Positions 1-8,442 of a stretch of DNA of 64,000 bases are shown here, in pieces (position 1 is the first letter of the stretch; the number at the start of each line of letters is the position of its first letter). Under the pieces are notes generated by a model, which worked only from the letters and a program-made list of their open reading frames with translations, made no database searches and was not told where the DNA came from. The DNA is from Caballeronia sp. M1242 (GTDB taxonomy: Bacteria; Pseudomonadota; Gammaproteobacteria; Burkholderiales; Burkholderiaceae). The translations under genes were made by a program, and so were the position numbers. The DNA lies in contig NZ_CP071129.1 in the NCBI RefSeq assembly GCF_017220215.1, positions 1,116,001 to 1,180,000 on the forward strand. Reading direction: 5' to 3'.

Positions 1-76
1 CGAAACGGTCGACACGGCCATCAACACGCTGGTGGATCGCCTGGCTCGAGTACACGGCGCGCGGTTGCGCGGATAG
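1..76 (+). CDS. pheT: Phenylalanyl-tRNA synthetase beta subunit, C-terminal end (partial)
   Basis: The first 24 codons in frame 2 read through to a TAG at 74-76 and end in VHGARLRG. This resembles the extreme C-terminus of the anticodon-binding (FDX-ACB) domain of bacterial PheT. The identification leans on context: pheT is normally followed directly by ihfA and a MerR gene, exactly as here. PheT forms the alpha2-beta2 enzyme that charges tRNA-Phe. Only the tail is in the window, so nothing can be said about the catalytic parts. Confidence 0.75.
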   Translation, partial: ETVDTAINTLVDRLARVHGARLRG

Positions 77-123
77 CCTGCAGTTGGCCCCTCCGTCTCA
101 ATCGCATTTGCCGTTTTACCGAT

Positions 124-531
124 ATGAACCAAATGAACTCGAGTGATTTCGAAGCCCTTCTTTCGGCGCAGCGTAGCGCCATGACCCGAGACAACACCAC
201 TTCGGGCGCGTTGTCGAATGACACGCCGACGCTCACCAAAGCCGAACTGGCGGAAATGCTGTTCGACCACGTCGGTTTGAACAAGCGCGAAGCGAAGGAC
301 ATGGTCGAAGCGTTTTTCGAGGTCATCCGCGACGCGCTCGAAAGCGGCGACAGCGTCAAGCTGTCGGGCTTCGGCAACTTCCAGTTGCGCGACAAGCCGC
401 AGCGTCCGGGACGCAATCCGAAGACTGGCGAAGCCATTCCCATCGCGGCGCGGCGGGTCGTCACGTTTCATGCTAGCCAGAAGTTGAAGGCGCTGGTCGA
501 AACGGGAGCGGAGACGAGTCTGACTCGCTGA
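124..531 (+). CDS. ihfA: Integration host factor alpha subunit
   Basis: A 135-residue DNA-bending protein of the HU/IHF family that works as a heterodimer with IhfB in recombination, replication and transcription. Residues 37-130 hold the family fold, from [12 protein letters not shown] through the beta-arm motif [14 protein letters not shown], whose proline intercalates into DNA, to the C-terminal [10 protein letters not shown] helix. The first ~36 residues are an extension absent from the E. coli protein but usual in Burkholderia. I therefore keep the ATG at 124 over the internal ATG at 181; neither has a clear Shine-Dalgarno. The gene lies 47 bp after pheT and is probably co-transcribed with it. 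A perfect IHF consensus site occurs upstream of aceA in this same window. Confidence 0.96.
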   Translation: MNQMNSSDFEALLSAQRSAMTRDNTTSGALSNDTPTLTKAELAEMLFDHVGLNKREAKDMVEAFFEVIRDALESGDSVKLSGFGNFQLRDKPQRPGRNPKTGEAIPIAARRVVTFHASQKLKALVETGAETSLTR

Positions 532-614
532 CGCGTATCTCGCGCCGAAGGGCGCATCCCGCTGTCCGACCGCCGCGCTTCATCGACATCACTCACCACG
601 ATGGTTGATCGACG

Positions 615-998
615 ATGGAAAAAGTCGTCTTGCCTCCGATCCCGGCCAAGCGTTATTTCACGATTGGCGAAGTCAGCGAGTTGTGCGGTGTCAAGCCGCA
701 CGTGCTGCGCTATTGGGAACAGGAGTTCACGCAGTTGAGGCCGGTCAAGCGGCGCGGCAACCGCCGGTACTATCAGCATCACGAAGTACTGCTGATCCGG
801 CGAATTCGCGAACTGCTTTACGAGCAGGGCTTCACGATCAACGGCGCGCGTAATCGGCTCGATGCGCAAGGGCGCGCCAATGGCGACGATGCCATGTCCG
901 CCGAGACGTCCGGCGCGGGAGAGGCGCAGCAGCCCGCCGTCGACGTGGATCAGCTTCGCAAGGAGATCATGCAGGTGATCGATTTGCTCGGCGGGTAA
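615..998 (+). CDS. MerR family transcriptional regulator (MlrA-like HTH)
   Basis: A 127-residue protein with an N-terminal MerR winged helix: KRYFTIGEVSELCGV forms the first helices, VLRYWEQEF the recognition region and RGNRRYY the wing. The dimerisation segment is short and ends in a polar tail, with no cysteine-rich metal site. That argues against a metal sensor and for the MlrA-like group usually found downstream of ihfA. The start follows ihfA by 83 bp and an intrinsic terminator follows the stop, so pheT-ihfA-merR is likely one unit. The target genes and effector cannot be told from sequence. Confidence 0.9.
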   Translation: MEKVVLPPIPAKRYFTIGEVSELCGVKPHVLRYWEQEFTQLRPVKRRGNRRYYQHHEVLLIRRIRELLYEQGFTINGARNRLDAQGRANGDDAMSAETSGAGEAQQPAVDVDQLRKEIMQVIDLLGG

Positions 999-1018
999 GC
1001 GCCGGTTGCATGAATACG

Positions 1019-1052
1019 AGAAAGCCGCGATCGCGTATCGCGGCTTTTTCGT
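1019..1052 (+). terminator. Intrinsic terminator after merR
   Basis: An 11-bp stem (AAAGCCGCGAT paired with ATCGCGGCTTT) around a 5-nt loop is followed by a T run. It begins about 20 bp after the merR stop codon. Confidence 0.85.
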
Positions 1053-1125
1053 TTGCATCGAGCGTGCATGGAGCGCCGGCTGTACGATACCCGCGTGTCT
1101 TTCTCGTTCTCTTCAGGGAGGCTTT

Positions 1126-1725
1126 ATGCGAGTGTTGATCGTGGGCGCGACGGGATTGCTGGGCACGGAGATCGCGCGCGTTCTTGCGCCCGAGCACGAT
1201 GTGATAACGGCCAGCCGCAAAGGCTCGGATGTGGCCGTGGATTTGTCCGACAAGGCGAGCATCGCGGCCATGTACTCGAAGGTCGGCAATGTGAGCGCGG
1301 TGCTATGCGTCGGCGGAACGGCGAAGTTCGCGCCGCTCGACGCGCTTTCCGACGACGACTTCGCGTTCAGTCTCGCCAACAAGCTGATGGGACAGGTCAA
1401 CCTCGTGCGCTGCGCGATCGGCCATGTGAACGAGGGCGGCTGCATCACGCTGACGAGCGGCACGCTCGCTCAACAGCCGATGATCGGCAGCGCGGCGGTC
1501 AGCATCGTCAACGCGGGCGTCGAAGGATTCGCGCGTGCGGCGGCGCTGGAGTTGCAGGGGAAAATGCGCGTCAACGTGGTGAGTCCGGGATGGGTCGCGG
1601 AAACGCTTCAGTCGATGGGCAAGGATCCGTCGAGCGGCATCCCGGCCGCCGATGTGGCGCGGGCATACAAGCGCACGATCGACGAAGCGATGACCGGAGA
1701 AGTGCTGCTCGTCGCCAAGGGATGA
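1126..1725 (+). CDS. Short-chain dehydrogenase/reductase fold protein lacking the catalytic Tyr and Lys
   Basis: The start is set by GGGAGG at 1116-1121, 4 nt before the ATG, giving 199 residues; an upstream in-frame ATG at 1006 lies inside the preceding terminator region. The Rossmann fold is clear. The dinucleotide-binding motif GATGLLG spans residues 7-13, a cofactor-selective ASR follows beta-2 (29-31), and the active-site strand ends in SG at 111-112. Aligning the helix before EGFARAAALEL with a canonical YxxxK motif puts Val at 125 and Asn at 129, where Tyr and Lys belong. The protein is also shorter than classical SDRs (about 250). It may bind NAD(P) without the usual oxidoreduction, or use other residues. 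The substrate is unknown. Confidence 0.8.
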   Translation: MRVLIVGATGLLGTEIARVLAPEHDVITASRKGSDVAVDLSDKASIAAMYSKVGNVSAVLCVGGTAKFAPLDALSDDDFAFSLANKLMGQVNLVRCAIGHVNEGGCITLTSGTLAQQPMIGSAAVSIVNAGVEGFARAAALELQGKMRVNVVSPGWVAETLQSMGKDPSSGIPAADVARAYKRTIDEAMTGEVLLVAKG

Positions 1726-1731
1726 ACAGCG

Positions 1732-2055
1732 TCAGCCCGGTGCGGCTTTGACGCTTTTCTCCGATCCCGCGACCGACCAATAGACGATGCTGGGCCCGAT
1801 ACCGCGGGGTGGGTAAATGCGCCAGTCGTTCGCGCCGTGGTGAAAGAAATAGAGCGCGTAGAAGCCGCCGCGTATTGTGTCGGGCGCGCTGACACAGACA
1901 TAGCGGCTTCCGCCGGGATAGATGCGGCCGAAGCGCGCGACGCGCGCAGCACTTCGCGCATCGAACCTTCTGGCGATCTCACTGCGCAACGAGGATGGGA
2001 TGTAATCGGGCTGGGCGCGCCTGTGATCGACAGGCGCGCAAGCGGACAGAGGCAT
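1732..2055 (-). CDS. Hypothetical protein, lipoprotein-like start without a signal peptide
   Basis: A 107-residue reading frame convergent with the SDR gene. AAGGAG lies about 10 nt before the ATG, and an in-frame stop just upstream rules out a longer version. The N-terminus reads MPLSACAPVD: LSAC is a lipobox-like motif, but no hydrophobic segment precedes it. The body is rich in Tyr, Phe and Arg (RIYPGGSRYVCVSAPDT, GGFYALYFF, GIGPSIVYWSV) and looks like a folded small domain rather than an antisense shadow. I do not recognise the family. It could be the remnant of a surface lipoprotein that lost its signal sequence, or a mis-assigned start. Confidence 0.55.
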   Translation of the reverse strand: MPLSACAPVDHRRAQPDYIPSSLRSEIARRFDARSAARVARFGRIYPGGSRYVCVSAPDTIRGGFYALYFFHHGANDWRIYPPRGIGPSIVYWSVAGSEKSVKAAPG

Positions 2056-2203
2056 TGCGGTGCCGCTCCTTATGTGTCAGTCGAACATTAGAGCTTAAGT
2101 GGCTGTTGCGCAAGTGAATTCTTGCGCGCCGCAGCGGTTTTGAGACACGCGCTCGACGCGGAGCTTCGTCGCGGCGAAGAGAGGAAACCGTTGCCGCATT
2201 AGA

Positions 2204-2240
2204 CAAAAGGCTCTCCGGCCAGAAGCCGGAGAGCCTTTTG
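2204..2240 (-). terminator. Hairpin downstream of tRNA-Pro
   Basis: A long stem (AAAAGGCTCTCCGGC paired with GCCGGAGAGCCTTTT) begins 5 bp past the 3' end of the tRNA gene. It has T residues on both strands, so it can serve the tRNA and possibly block transcription from the left. Confidence 0.8.
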
Positions 2241-2243
2241 AAT

Positions 2244-2322
<79 letters not shown>

Positions 2323-2417
2323 AAAGAGCGAAAGTATATCAGAGCGAAACGGATAGTAGAACTGCTTCGGCGATTTTTACGGCAAACGTCGAAGAATCCA
2401 CTTCTGCCGCTCATGCG

Positions 2418-2807
2418 TTACGACGCCGCAGCGGAAGTGGCTTCGGCGTCCACCATGTCCGGCATCTTCGCTTCCACGACGCGCGGCTGGGCGCTCCGTT
2501 GCCGCTGCCGGAACCGCAGCGCCAGCACCAGCGACATCGCGCACGGAACGAGATAGCCGAGCACGCGCGCGCTCCACGCCGTGCGCGACCCGACGGCCTC
2601 ATATCGCGTATGTGCATGGAAGCCAGCGGACGCGAACACCATCGTCAGCGTGAAGTCGAGCACCATGGCCAGCACGCAAAAGACGCAGTAAATCAGCGCG
2701 CCGTTCCAGACCGGTTTGCCGATCGCCGCATTGGCCGTGCGGCACGCGAAGAGCACGGCGCCCAGCAGTAACAGATTGAAAAACAACGGAATCCAGGGGA
2801 AGTCCAT
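2418..2807 (-). CDS. Small integral membrane protein
   Basis: I chose the ATG at 2807 because GAGG sits 8 nt upstream; a longer frame to 2873 adds a polar, non-conserved-looking leader. The 129-residue product has three clear hydrophobic segments: residues ~4-22 (PLFFNLLLLGAVLFAC), ~37-58 (LIYCVFCVLAMVLDFTLTMVF) and ~80-98 (VLGYLVPCAMSLVLAL). A basic then acidic cytoplasmic-type tail follows. The family is not recognised. It stands alone between tRNA-Pro and a LysR gene on the same strand. The function is unknown. Confidence 0.7.
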   Translation of the reverse strand: MDFPWIPLFFNLLLLGAVLFACRTANAAIGKPVWNGALIYCVFCVLAMVLDFTLTMVFASAGFHAHTRYEAVGSRTAWSARVLGYLVPCAMSLVLALRFRQRQRSAQPRVVEAKMPDMVDAEATSAAAS

Positions 2808-2910
2808 GTGCGGATGCCTCATGCGCTGAAGAGATCGGCAGTCCGCCAACCGGACGCCGGGCGCGATCTTCACACGCAGTCCCGTTTCGCTAGAATAAGA
2901 GTATTCCTAA

Positions 2911-3801
2911 TCAGTTTGGCCGATCCGCCAGCGCCCCGGAGAGAAAGTCGATGAACGTGCGCACCTTCGTCGTCATGTACTTGCGGCTCGTGTACACCGC
3001 GTAGACGGCTGGCGCAAAGGCCGCGTAGCTCGGCAGCACGCGCACGAGCGCGCCCGATGCCAACTCCGCTTCGACAATCCACACCGGGAAATACGCGAGC
3101 CCGATGCCGGCTTTCACCAGTTGCAGCGCCATCGAAGTGTCGTTTGTTTTCAACACGGCTTGATTTTTGACGATGACAGCGCCGTCCGGGCCGGAGAGCT
3201 TGACGGACTCGATGTTCGTATATGTCGGCAAGACCATGCGATGCCGCGCGAGATCGTCGGGATGGCGAGGCTCGCCGTGACGTTCGAGATAAGCGCGCGA
3301 GCCGGCCAGCACGAACGGCATCGTGCATAGCGGCCGCACGATTAGCGAAGGCGACGGCTCCGACGTCGCGCGCAATGCCATGTCGTAGCCTTCTTCGACG
3401 AGATCGACGAAGCGGTTCTCCAGCCGCAAGTCGACGAGCACGCCCGGATAGCGCGCCTGATACGCGACGAGCAGATCCGCGAACCGGCGATTCGCGAACC
3501 AGCCCGGCGCGGTCACCTTCAACACGCCCTTCGGCTCGGCGGTTTGCGCGCCGACCGCCGCCTCGGCCGCCTGCAATATGTCGAGCGCCTCGCGGGACTG
3601 CTCGTAATACACGCTGCCGGCTTCGGTCAGGCTCAGGTGCCGTGTCGTGCGGTTCAGCAGCCGCACGCCGAGCTGACGTTCGAGATTCGCGACATGCTTG
3701 CTCGTCATCGCCGTCGACATGTCGAGGCGCTCGGCCGCCTTCACGAAGCTGCCGGCTTCGACTACTTCGCGAAACACGCGCAGGCTGGTGAGCGCATCCA
3801 T
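2911..3801 (-). CDS. LysR family transcriptional regulator (CrgA/AaeR-like)
   Basis: A 296-residue LysR protein. The N-terminal winged HTH (residues 1-60) has the typical FREVVEAGSFVKAAERL and LGVRLLNRTTRHLSLTEAG blocks. A linker helix and a periplasmic-binding-protein-like effector domain follow (about 90-290). The RTTRHLSLTEAG signature and the YPGVLVDLRLENRFVDLVEEGYDMALR stretch place it in the CrgA/AaeR-type group. It lies 42 bp downstream of a second LysR gene on the same strand, so the two may be co-transcribed with pcaR. Its target may be the adjacent membrane protein gene or lie elsewhere. Confidence 0.93.
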   Translation of the reverse strand: MDALTSLRVFREVVEAGSFVKAAERLDMSTAMTSKHVANLERQLGVRLLNRTTRHLSLTEAGSVYYEQSREALDILQAAEAAVGAQTAEPKGVLKVTAPGWFANRRFADLLVAYQARYPGVLVDLRLENRFVDLVEEGYDMALRATSEPSPSLIVRPLCTMPFVLAGSRAYLERHGEPRHPDDLARHRMVLPTYTNIESVKLSGPDGAVIVKNQAVLKTNDTSMALQLVKAGIGLAYFPVWIVEAELASGALVRVLPSYAAFAPAVYAVYTSRKYMTTKVRTFIDFLSGALADRPN

Positions 3802-3843
3802 CGTCAGAGTCCGCGGGAAAGGAAAAGCGCGATCTTAGCCGGA

Positions 3844-4767
3844 TCACTTCGGCCATTCATCGAGCGCGTCGTTGAAGAGCGAGGCGACGACGCCGCGCAG
3901 CCAGGTCGTGCGCGGATCGTTGTGATACTTGCGATGCCAGTGCTGCTTCAAGTCGAAGCGCGGCAACGGCAGCGGCGGCTCGGCGAGCGTGATCGACGCG
4001 TGCTCGGCGACATAGGCGAAGCCGATCGCATGCGGCACCGTCGCGATCAGATCGGTGCGCGAGAGGATGAACGGCAGGCTCATGAAGTGCGGCGTCTCCA
4101 GCACGGCACGGCGTCGCACGCGCTCTTTGTCCAGATAATTCTCAAGGATTTCCTGGCTGCGACCTTCGGCGCGCACCACCGCGTGTCCGCATTCGACGAA
4201 GCGTTCCAGCGTGAGCGGCGCATTCGCAAACGGATGATCGCGCCGCATCAGGCAGATGAAGCGATGTGAGAAAAGCCGCTGCTGGAAGAAGTTGTTGCCG
4301 TGCAGGTCGGGGAAATAACCGACGGCCAGATCGATGTCGCCGGACGCGAGCCCGCGCTCGACTTCGACGTGCGATGCCGACACCGAGCGCAGATTCGCGT
4401 GCGGCGCTTCCTTCGCGAACGCCTGCAACAGACGCGGCAGAAACACGATCTCGCCGACATCCGAGAGCGCGATCGCGAACGTGTCGGTGCTCGAAGACGG
4501 ATCGAAATGCTGCGTGTCGAGCAGGCCGCGCTCGATGCGGCTCAGCGCCTCGCGCGCCGCGGGCACGAGCGCGAGCGCACGCGGCGTCGGTTCCATGCCG
4601 CGCGACGTCCGCACGAAGAGCGGATCGTTAAAGTACTCGCGCAGCCGCCCGAGCGCCGTCGAGACACGCGGCTGACTCACGCCGAGCCGTTCGGCTGCGC
4701 GGCTTACGTTGCGCGTCTCCTCGATGGCGACGAGAAACGGAATCAGGTTCAGGTCGAGGTCGTTCAT
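3844..4767 (-). CDS. LysR family transcriptional regulator (NodD/NahR-like)
   Basis: A 307-residue LysR protein. MNDLDLNLIPFLVAIEETRNVSRAAE and the PLFVRTSRGMEPTPRA block are characteristic of the NodD/NahR/LinR branch, whose members often sense aromatic compounds. The effector domain runs from about residue 90 to the end (IALSDVGEIVFLPRLL, DIDLAVGYFPDLHG). It starts 21 bp after the pcaR stop on the same strand, which suggests a regulatory gene cluster beside the beta-ketoadipate operon. A link to aromatic catabolism is inference from subfamily and position. Confidence 0.93.
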   Translation of the reverse strand: MNDLDLNLIPFLVAIEETRNVSRAAERLGVSQPRVSTALGRLREYFNDPLFVRTSRGMEPTPRALALVPAAREALSRIERGLLDTQHFDPSSSTDTFAIALSDVGEIVFLPRLLQAFAKEAPHANLRSVSASHVEVERGLASGDIDLAVGYFPDLHGNNFFQQRLFSHRFICLMRRDHPFANAPLTLERFVECGHAVVRAEGRSQEILENYLDKERVRRRAVLETPHFMSLPFILSRTDLIATVPHAIGFAYVAEHASITLAEPPLPLPRFDLKQHWHRKYHNDPRTTWLRGVVASLFNDALDEWPK

Positions 4768-4788
4768 GATGTGGACCGCGGGCCGCCG

Positions 4789-5607
4789 TCAGCCGCGTCG
4801 CGCGACCAGTTCAGACACGCGTTGCGCCGCGCTTTGCAACGGGTCGAGAAACGCCTTCACCATCTGCTTCGCGTTCTTGCGCTGCGCGTTGCCGCTGATA
4901 TTGAGCGCCGCGATCACGCGGCCTTGCCGGTCGCGGATCGGCGCGGACATCGAAATCAGTCCTTCTTCCAACTCCTGATCGACAATCGCCCAGCCCTGAC
5001 GGCGCACGAGCGCGATCGCGTCTTTCAACGCATTGCGGTCGGTGATCGTATGCGGCGTTCTCGCGACAATGTTGCTGGCGTCGAGCACCGCGTCGAGCCG
5101 CGCGTCGTCGAGCGCCGAGAGCAGCACGCGGCCCATCGACGTGCAGAACGCGGGCAGACGGCTGCCGATGGACAGATTCTGCGTGATGATCTTGTGCGTC
5201 GGCACGCGCAGCACATAGACGATCTCGGCGCCGTTCAGCACGGCCGCCGAACAGCTCTCGTGAACCTGCTCGACGAGATCCTCCATGACGGGCTCGGCCA
5301 GATTCCAGAACGGCATCGACGTGAGATAGGCGAAGCCGAGATCGAGAATCTTCGGCGTCAGTTGAAAGAGCCGGCCGTCGGCTTCCACGTAGCCGAGCGA
5401 CTGCAACGTGAGCAGAATGCGCCGCGCGCCGGCGCGCGTGAGGCCCGTGGCGGCGGCGACATCGGTGAGCGTCTGCGCGGGGCGGCTCGCATCGAACGAA
5501 CGAATCACGGCCAGGCCGCGCGCGAACGACTGCACGTAGGCGTCGCCGGGACGCGAGGGCGCGTCCTGCACGTCGGTATCGAAAGAGGGCGTTGGAAGCT
5601 TGTTCAT
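4789..5607 (-). CDS. pcaR: IclR family regulator of the beta-ketoadipate pathway
   Basis: A 272-residue IclR protein: winged HTH at about residues 25-85 (SFARGLAVIRSFDASRPAQTLTDVA, LTRAGARRILLTLQSLGYVE) and a GAF-like effector domain from ~95 to 265 with the family segment SMGRVLLSAL. The start at 5607 has GAG nearby; a frame to 5742 would run through the inverted repeats of the control region and is unlikely. PcaR proteins respond to beta-ketoadipate and control pca genes, and this gene is divergent from pcaI, the expected arrangement. The specific name rests on family and context. Autoregulation is likely because its leader shares the operator region. Confidence 0.88.
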   Translation of the reverse strand: MNKLPTPSFDTDVQDAPSRPGDAYVQSFARGLAVIRSFDASRPAQTLTDVAAATGLTRAGARRILLTLQSLGYVEADGRLFQLTPKILDLGFAYLTSMPFWNLAEPVMEDLVEQVHESCSAAVLNGAEIVYVLRVPTHKIITQNLSIGSRLPAFCTSMGRVLLSALDDARLDAVLDASNIVARTPHTITDRNALKDAIALVRRQGWAIVDQELEEGLISMSAPIRDRQGRVIAALNISGNAQRKNAKQMVKAFLDPLQSAAQRVSELVARRG

Positions 5608-5635
5608 GACATTCTCGACGGCTCTGGCTCCGTAC

Positions 5636-5732
5636 AAACCCGCGAATTGCGCGGGTTTCGTTGACACTGCAACGAACGCGGGCCTACCATTCGGTTGTTC
5701 GCTAAACGAATCGATGTTCGCATATCGAACAT
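5636..5732. promoter_or_regulatory. pcaR-pcaI control region with four inverted repeats
   Basis: Within 97 bp lie four dyads. (1) 5636-5658: AAACCCGCG/CGCGGGTTT around 5 nt, in the pcaR leader. (2) 5657-5676: TTCGTTG/CAACGAA around 6 nt. (3) 5698-5710: TTCG/CGAA around 5 nt. (4) 5714-5732: ATGTTCG/CGAACAT around 5 nt. Dyads 3 and 4 share the TTCG-N5-CGAA core with centres 19 bp apart, as expected for paired IclR-family operators. A promoter reading toward pcaI is suggested by TTGACA (5661-5666) and TACCAT (5685-5690) with an 18-bp spacer, which puts dyad 2 over the -35 box. The binding assignments are inferred. Confidence 0.6.
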
Positions 5733-5826
5733 ACTCACGCAAGCGTCACCGACGCGCAGGTAAACCCGAAGTTCGACGCAGCGCGCAGTGTCTGCGCGCG
5801 CCGAACGGGACCGGAGAAGAACGGCA

Positions 5827-6528
5827 ATGATCAACAAGATTTTCGAATCGCTCGCGTCCGCGGTGGCGGATGTTCACGACGGAGCGACCATCATGATCGG
5901 CGGATTCGGCACGGCGGGCATGCCGTCCGAACTGATCGACGCGCTCATCGAACAGGGCGCGCGCGAGTTGACCATCGTGAACAACAACGCGGGCAACGGC
6001 GACACCGGCCTCGCCGCGCTCCTGAAGGCAAAGCGCGTGCGCAAGATCATCTGCTCGTTCCCGCGGCAGACGGATTCGCATGTATTCGACGCCCTCTACC
6101 GCGCCGGCGAGATCGAGCTGGAACTCGTGCCGCAGGGCAATCTCGCGGAGCGCATTCGCGCGGCGGGCGCGGGCATCGGCGGATTTTTCACGCCCACCGG
6201 CTACGGCACGAAACTCGCGGAAGGCAAGGAAACGCGCGAAATCGACGGCAAGCATTACGTGCTCGAATCGCCGCTGCACGCGGACTTCGCGCTCGTGAAG
6301 GCGTTCAAGGGCGACCGCTGGGGCAATCTGGTCTATCGTAAGACGGCGCGCAACTTCGGGCCGATCATGGCGAGCGCCGCAAAGACGGCCATCGTGCAGG
6401 TGTCGAAAGTCGTGCCGCTCGGCGAACTCGACCCGGAACACATCGTGACGCCCGGCATATTCGTGCAGCGCGTCGTGGAAGTGCCGCAAGCGGTGCATGC
6501 CGCCGAACTCGCCGCCGAAGCCGCATAA
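5827..6528 (+). CDS. pcaI: 3-oxoadipate CoA-transferase subunit A
   Basis: With PcaJ it moves CoA from succinyl-CoA to 3-oxoadipate, the penultimate step of aromatic ring catabolism. The 233-residue product starts at MINKIFESLAS, with GGAG about 9 nt upstream; an earlier in-frame ATG at 5788 lacks support. The class I CoA-transferase alpha motif GGFGTAGMPSELIDAL is at residues ~24-39, followed by NNNAGNGDTGLAALL and GFFTPTGYGTKLAEGK. It is the first gene of the pcaIJFBDC run and lies just after the PcaR-type dyads. pcaJ begins 12 bp downstream. Confidence 0.96.
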   Translation: MINKIFESLASAVADVHDGATIMIGGFGTAGMPSELIDALIEQGARELTIVNNNAGNGDTGLAALLKAKRVRKIICSFPRQTDSHVFDALYRAGEIELELVPQGNLAERIRAAGAGIGGFFTPTGYGTKLAEGKETREIDGKHYVLESPLHADFALVKAFKGDRWGNLVYRKTARNFGPIMASAAKTAIVQVSKVVPLGELDPEHIVTPGIFVQRVVEVPQAVHAAELAAEAA

Positions 6529-6540
6529 AGGATCAATGCC

Positions 6541-7197
6541 ATGAAGAAACTGACTCGTGACGAAATGGCCAAGCGCGTGGCCGCGGACATTCCCGAAGGC
6601 GCTTATGTGAATCTGGGCATCGGCGTGCCGACGCTCGTCGCCAACCATCTCGCGGCGGACCGCGAGATCTTCCTGCACAGCGAAAACGGACTGCTCGGCA
6701 TGGGCCCGGCGCCCGCGAAAGGCGAAGAAGACGACGAACTCATCAACGCGGGCAAACAGCACGTCACGCTCTTGACGGGCGGCGCGTTCTTCCATCACGC
6801 GGATTCGTTCGCGATGATGCGCGGCGGACATCTCGACTTCTGCGTGCTGGGCGCGTTCCAAGTGTCGGCGAAAGGCGATCTCGCCAACTGGCACACCGGC
6901 GCGCCCGACGCGATTCCGGCTGTCGGCGGCGCGATGGACCTCGCCATCGGCGCAAAGCAGGTGTACGTGATGATGGAACTGCTCACGAAGCAGGGCGAGA
7001 GCAAGCTCGTGGCAGAGTGTTCCTATCCGGTGACGGGCGTGCAGTGCGTGGACCGCGTCTACACGGACCTCGCCGTGTTCGACGTCACGCCCGATGGCTT
7101 CGCGGTGCGCGAGATCGTCGACGGTCTGTCGTTCGAGGAATTGCAGAAGCTGGCCAACGTGCCGCTTCAGTACACGCCGGTATCCGAGGCAGCCTGA
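6541..7197 (+). CDS. pcaJ: 3-oxoadipate CoA-transferase subunit B
   Basis: The beta subunit partner of PcaI, 218 residues. The class I CoA-transferase SENG motif is at residues 47-50, and Glu48 is the expected residue forming the covalent CoA thioester. NLGIGVPTLVANHL near residue 24 and GGHLDFCVLGAFQV near residue 97 are further family blocks. The 12-bp gap after pcaI and the fixed subunit pairing indicate coupled expression. The thiolase gene that uses its product, 3-oxoadipyl-CoA, starts 37 bp downstream. Confidence 0.96.
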   Translation: MKKLTRDEMAKRVAADIPEGAYVNLGIGVPTLVANHLAADREIFLHSENGLLGMGPAPAKGEEDDELINAGKQHVTLLTGGAFFHHADSFAMMRGGHLDFCVLGAFQVSAKGDLANWHTGAPDAIPAVGGAMDLAIGAKQVYVMMELLTKQGESKLVAECSYPVTGVQCVDRVYTDLAVFDVTPDGFAVREIVDGLSFEELQKLANVPLQYTPVSEAA

Positions 7198-7234
7198 GAG
7201 ACATAGGCAGAGACAAACAGAATTGGAGCAAGCG

Positions 7235-8437
<1,203 letters not shown>

Positions 8438-8442
8438 CGAGC

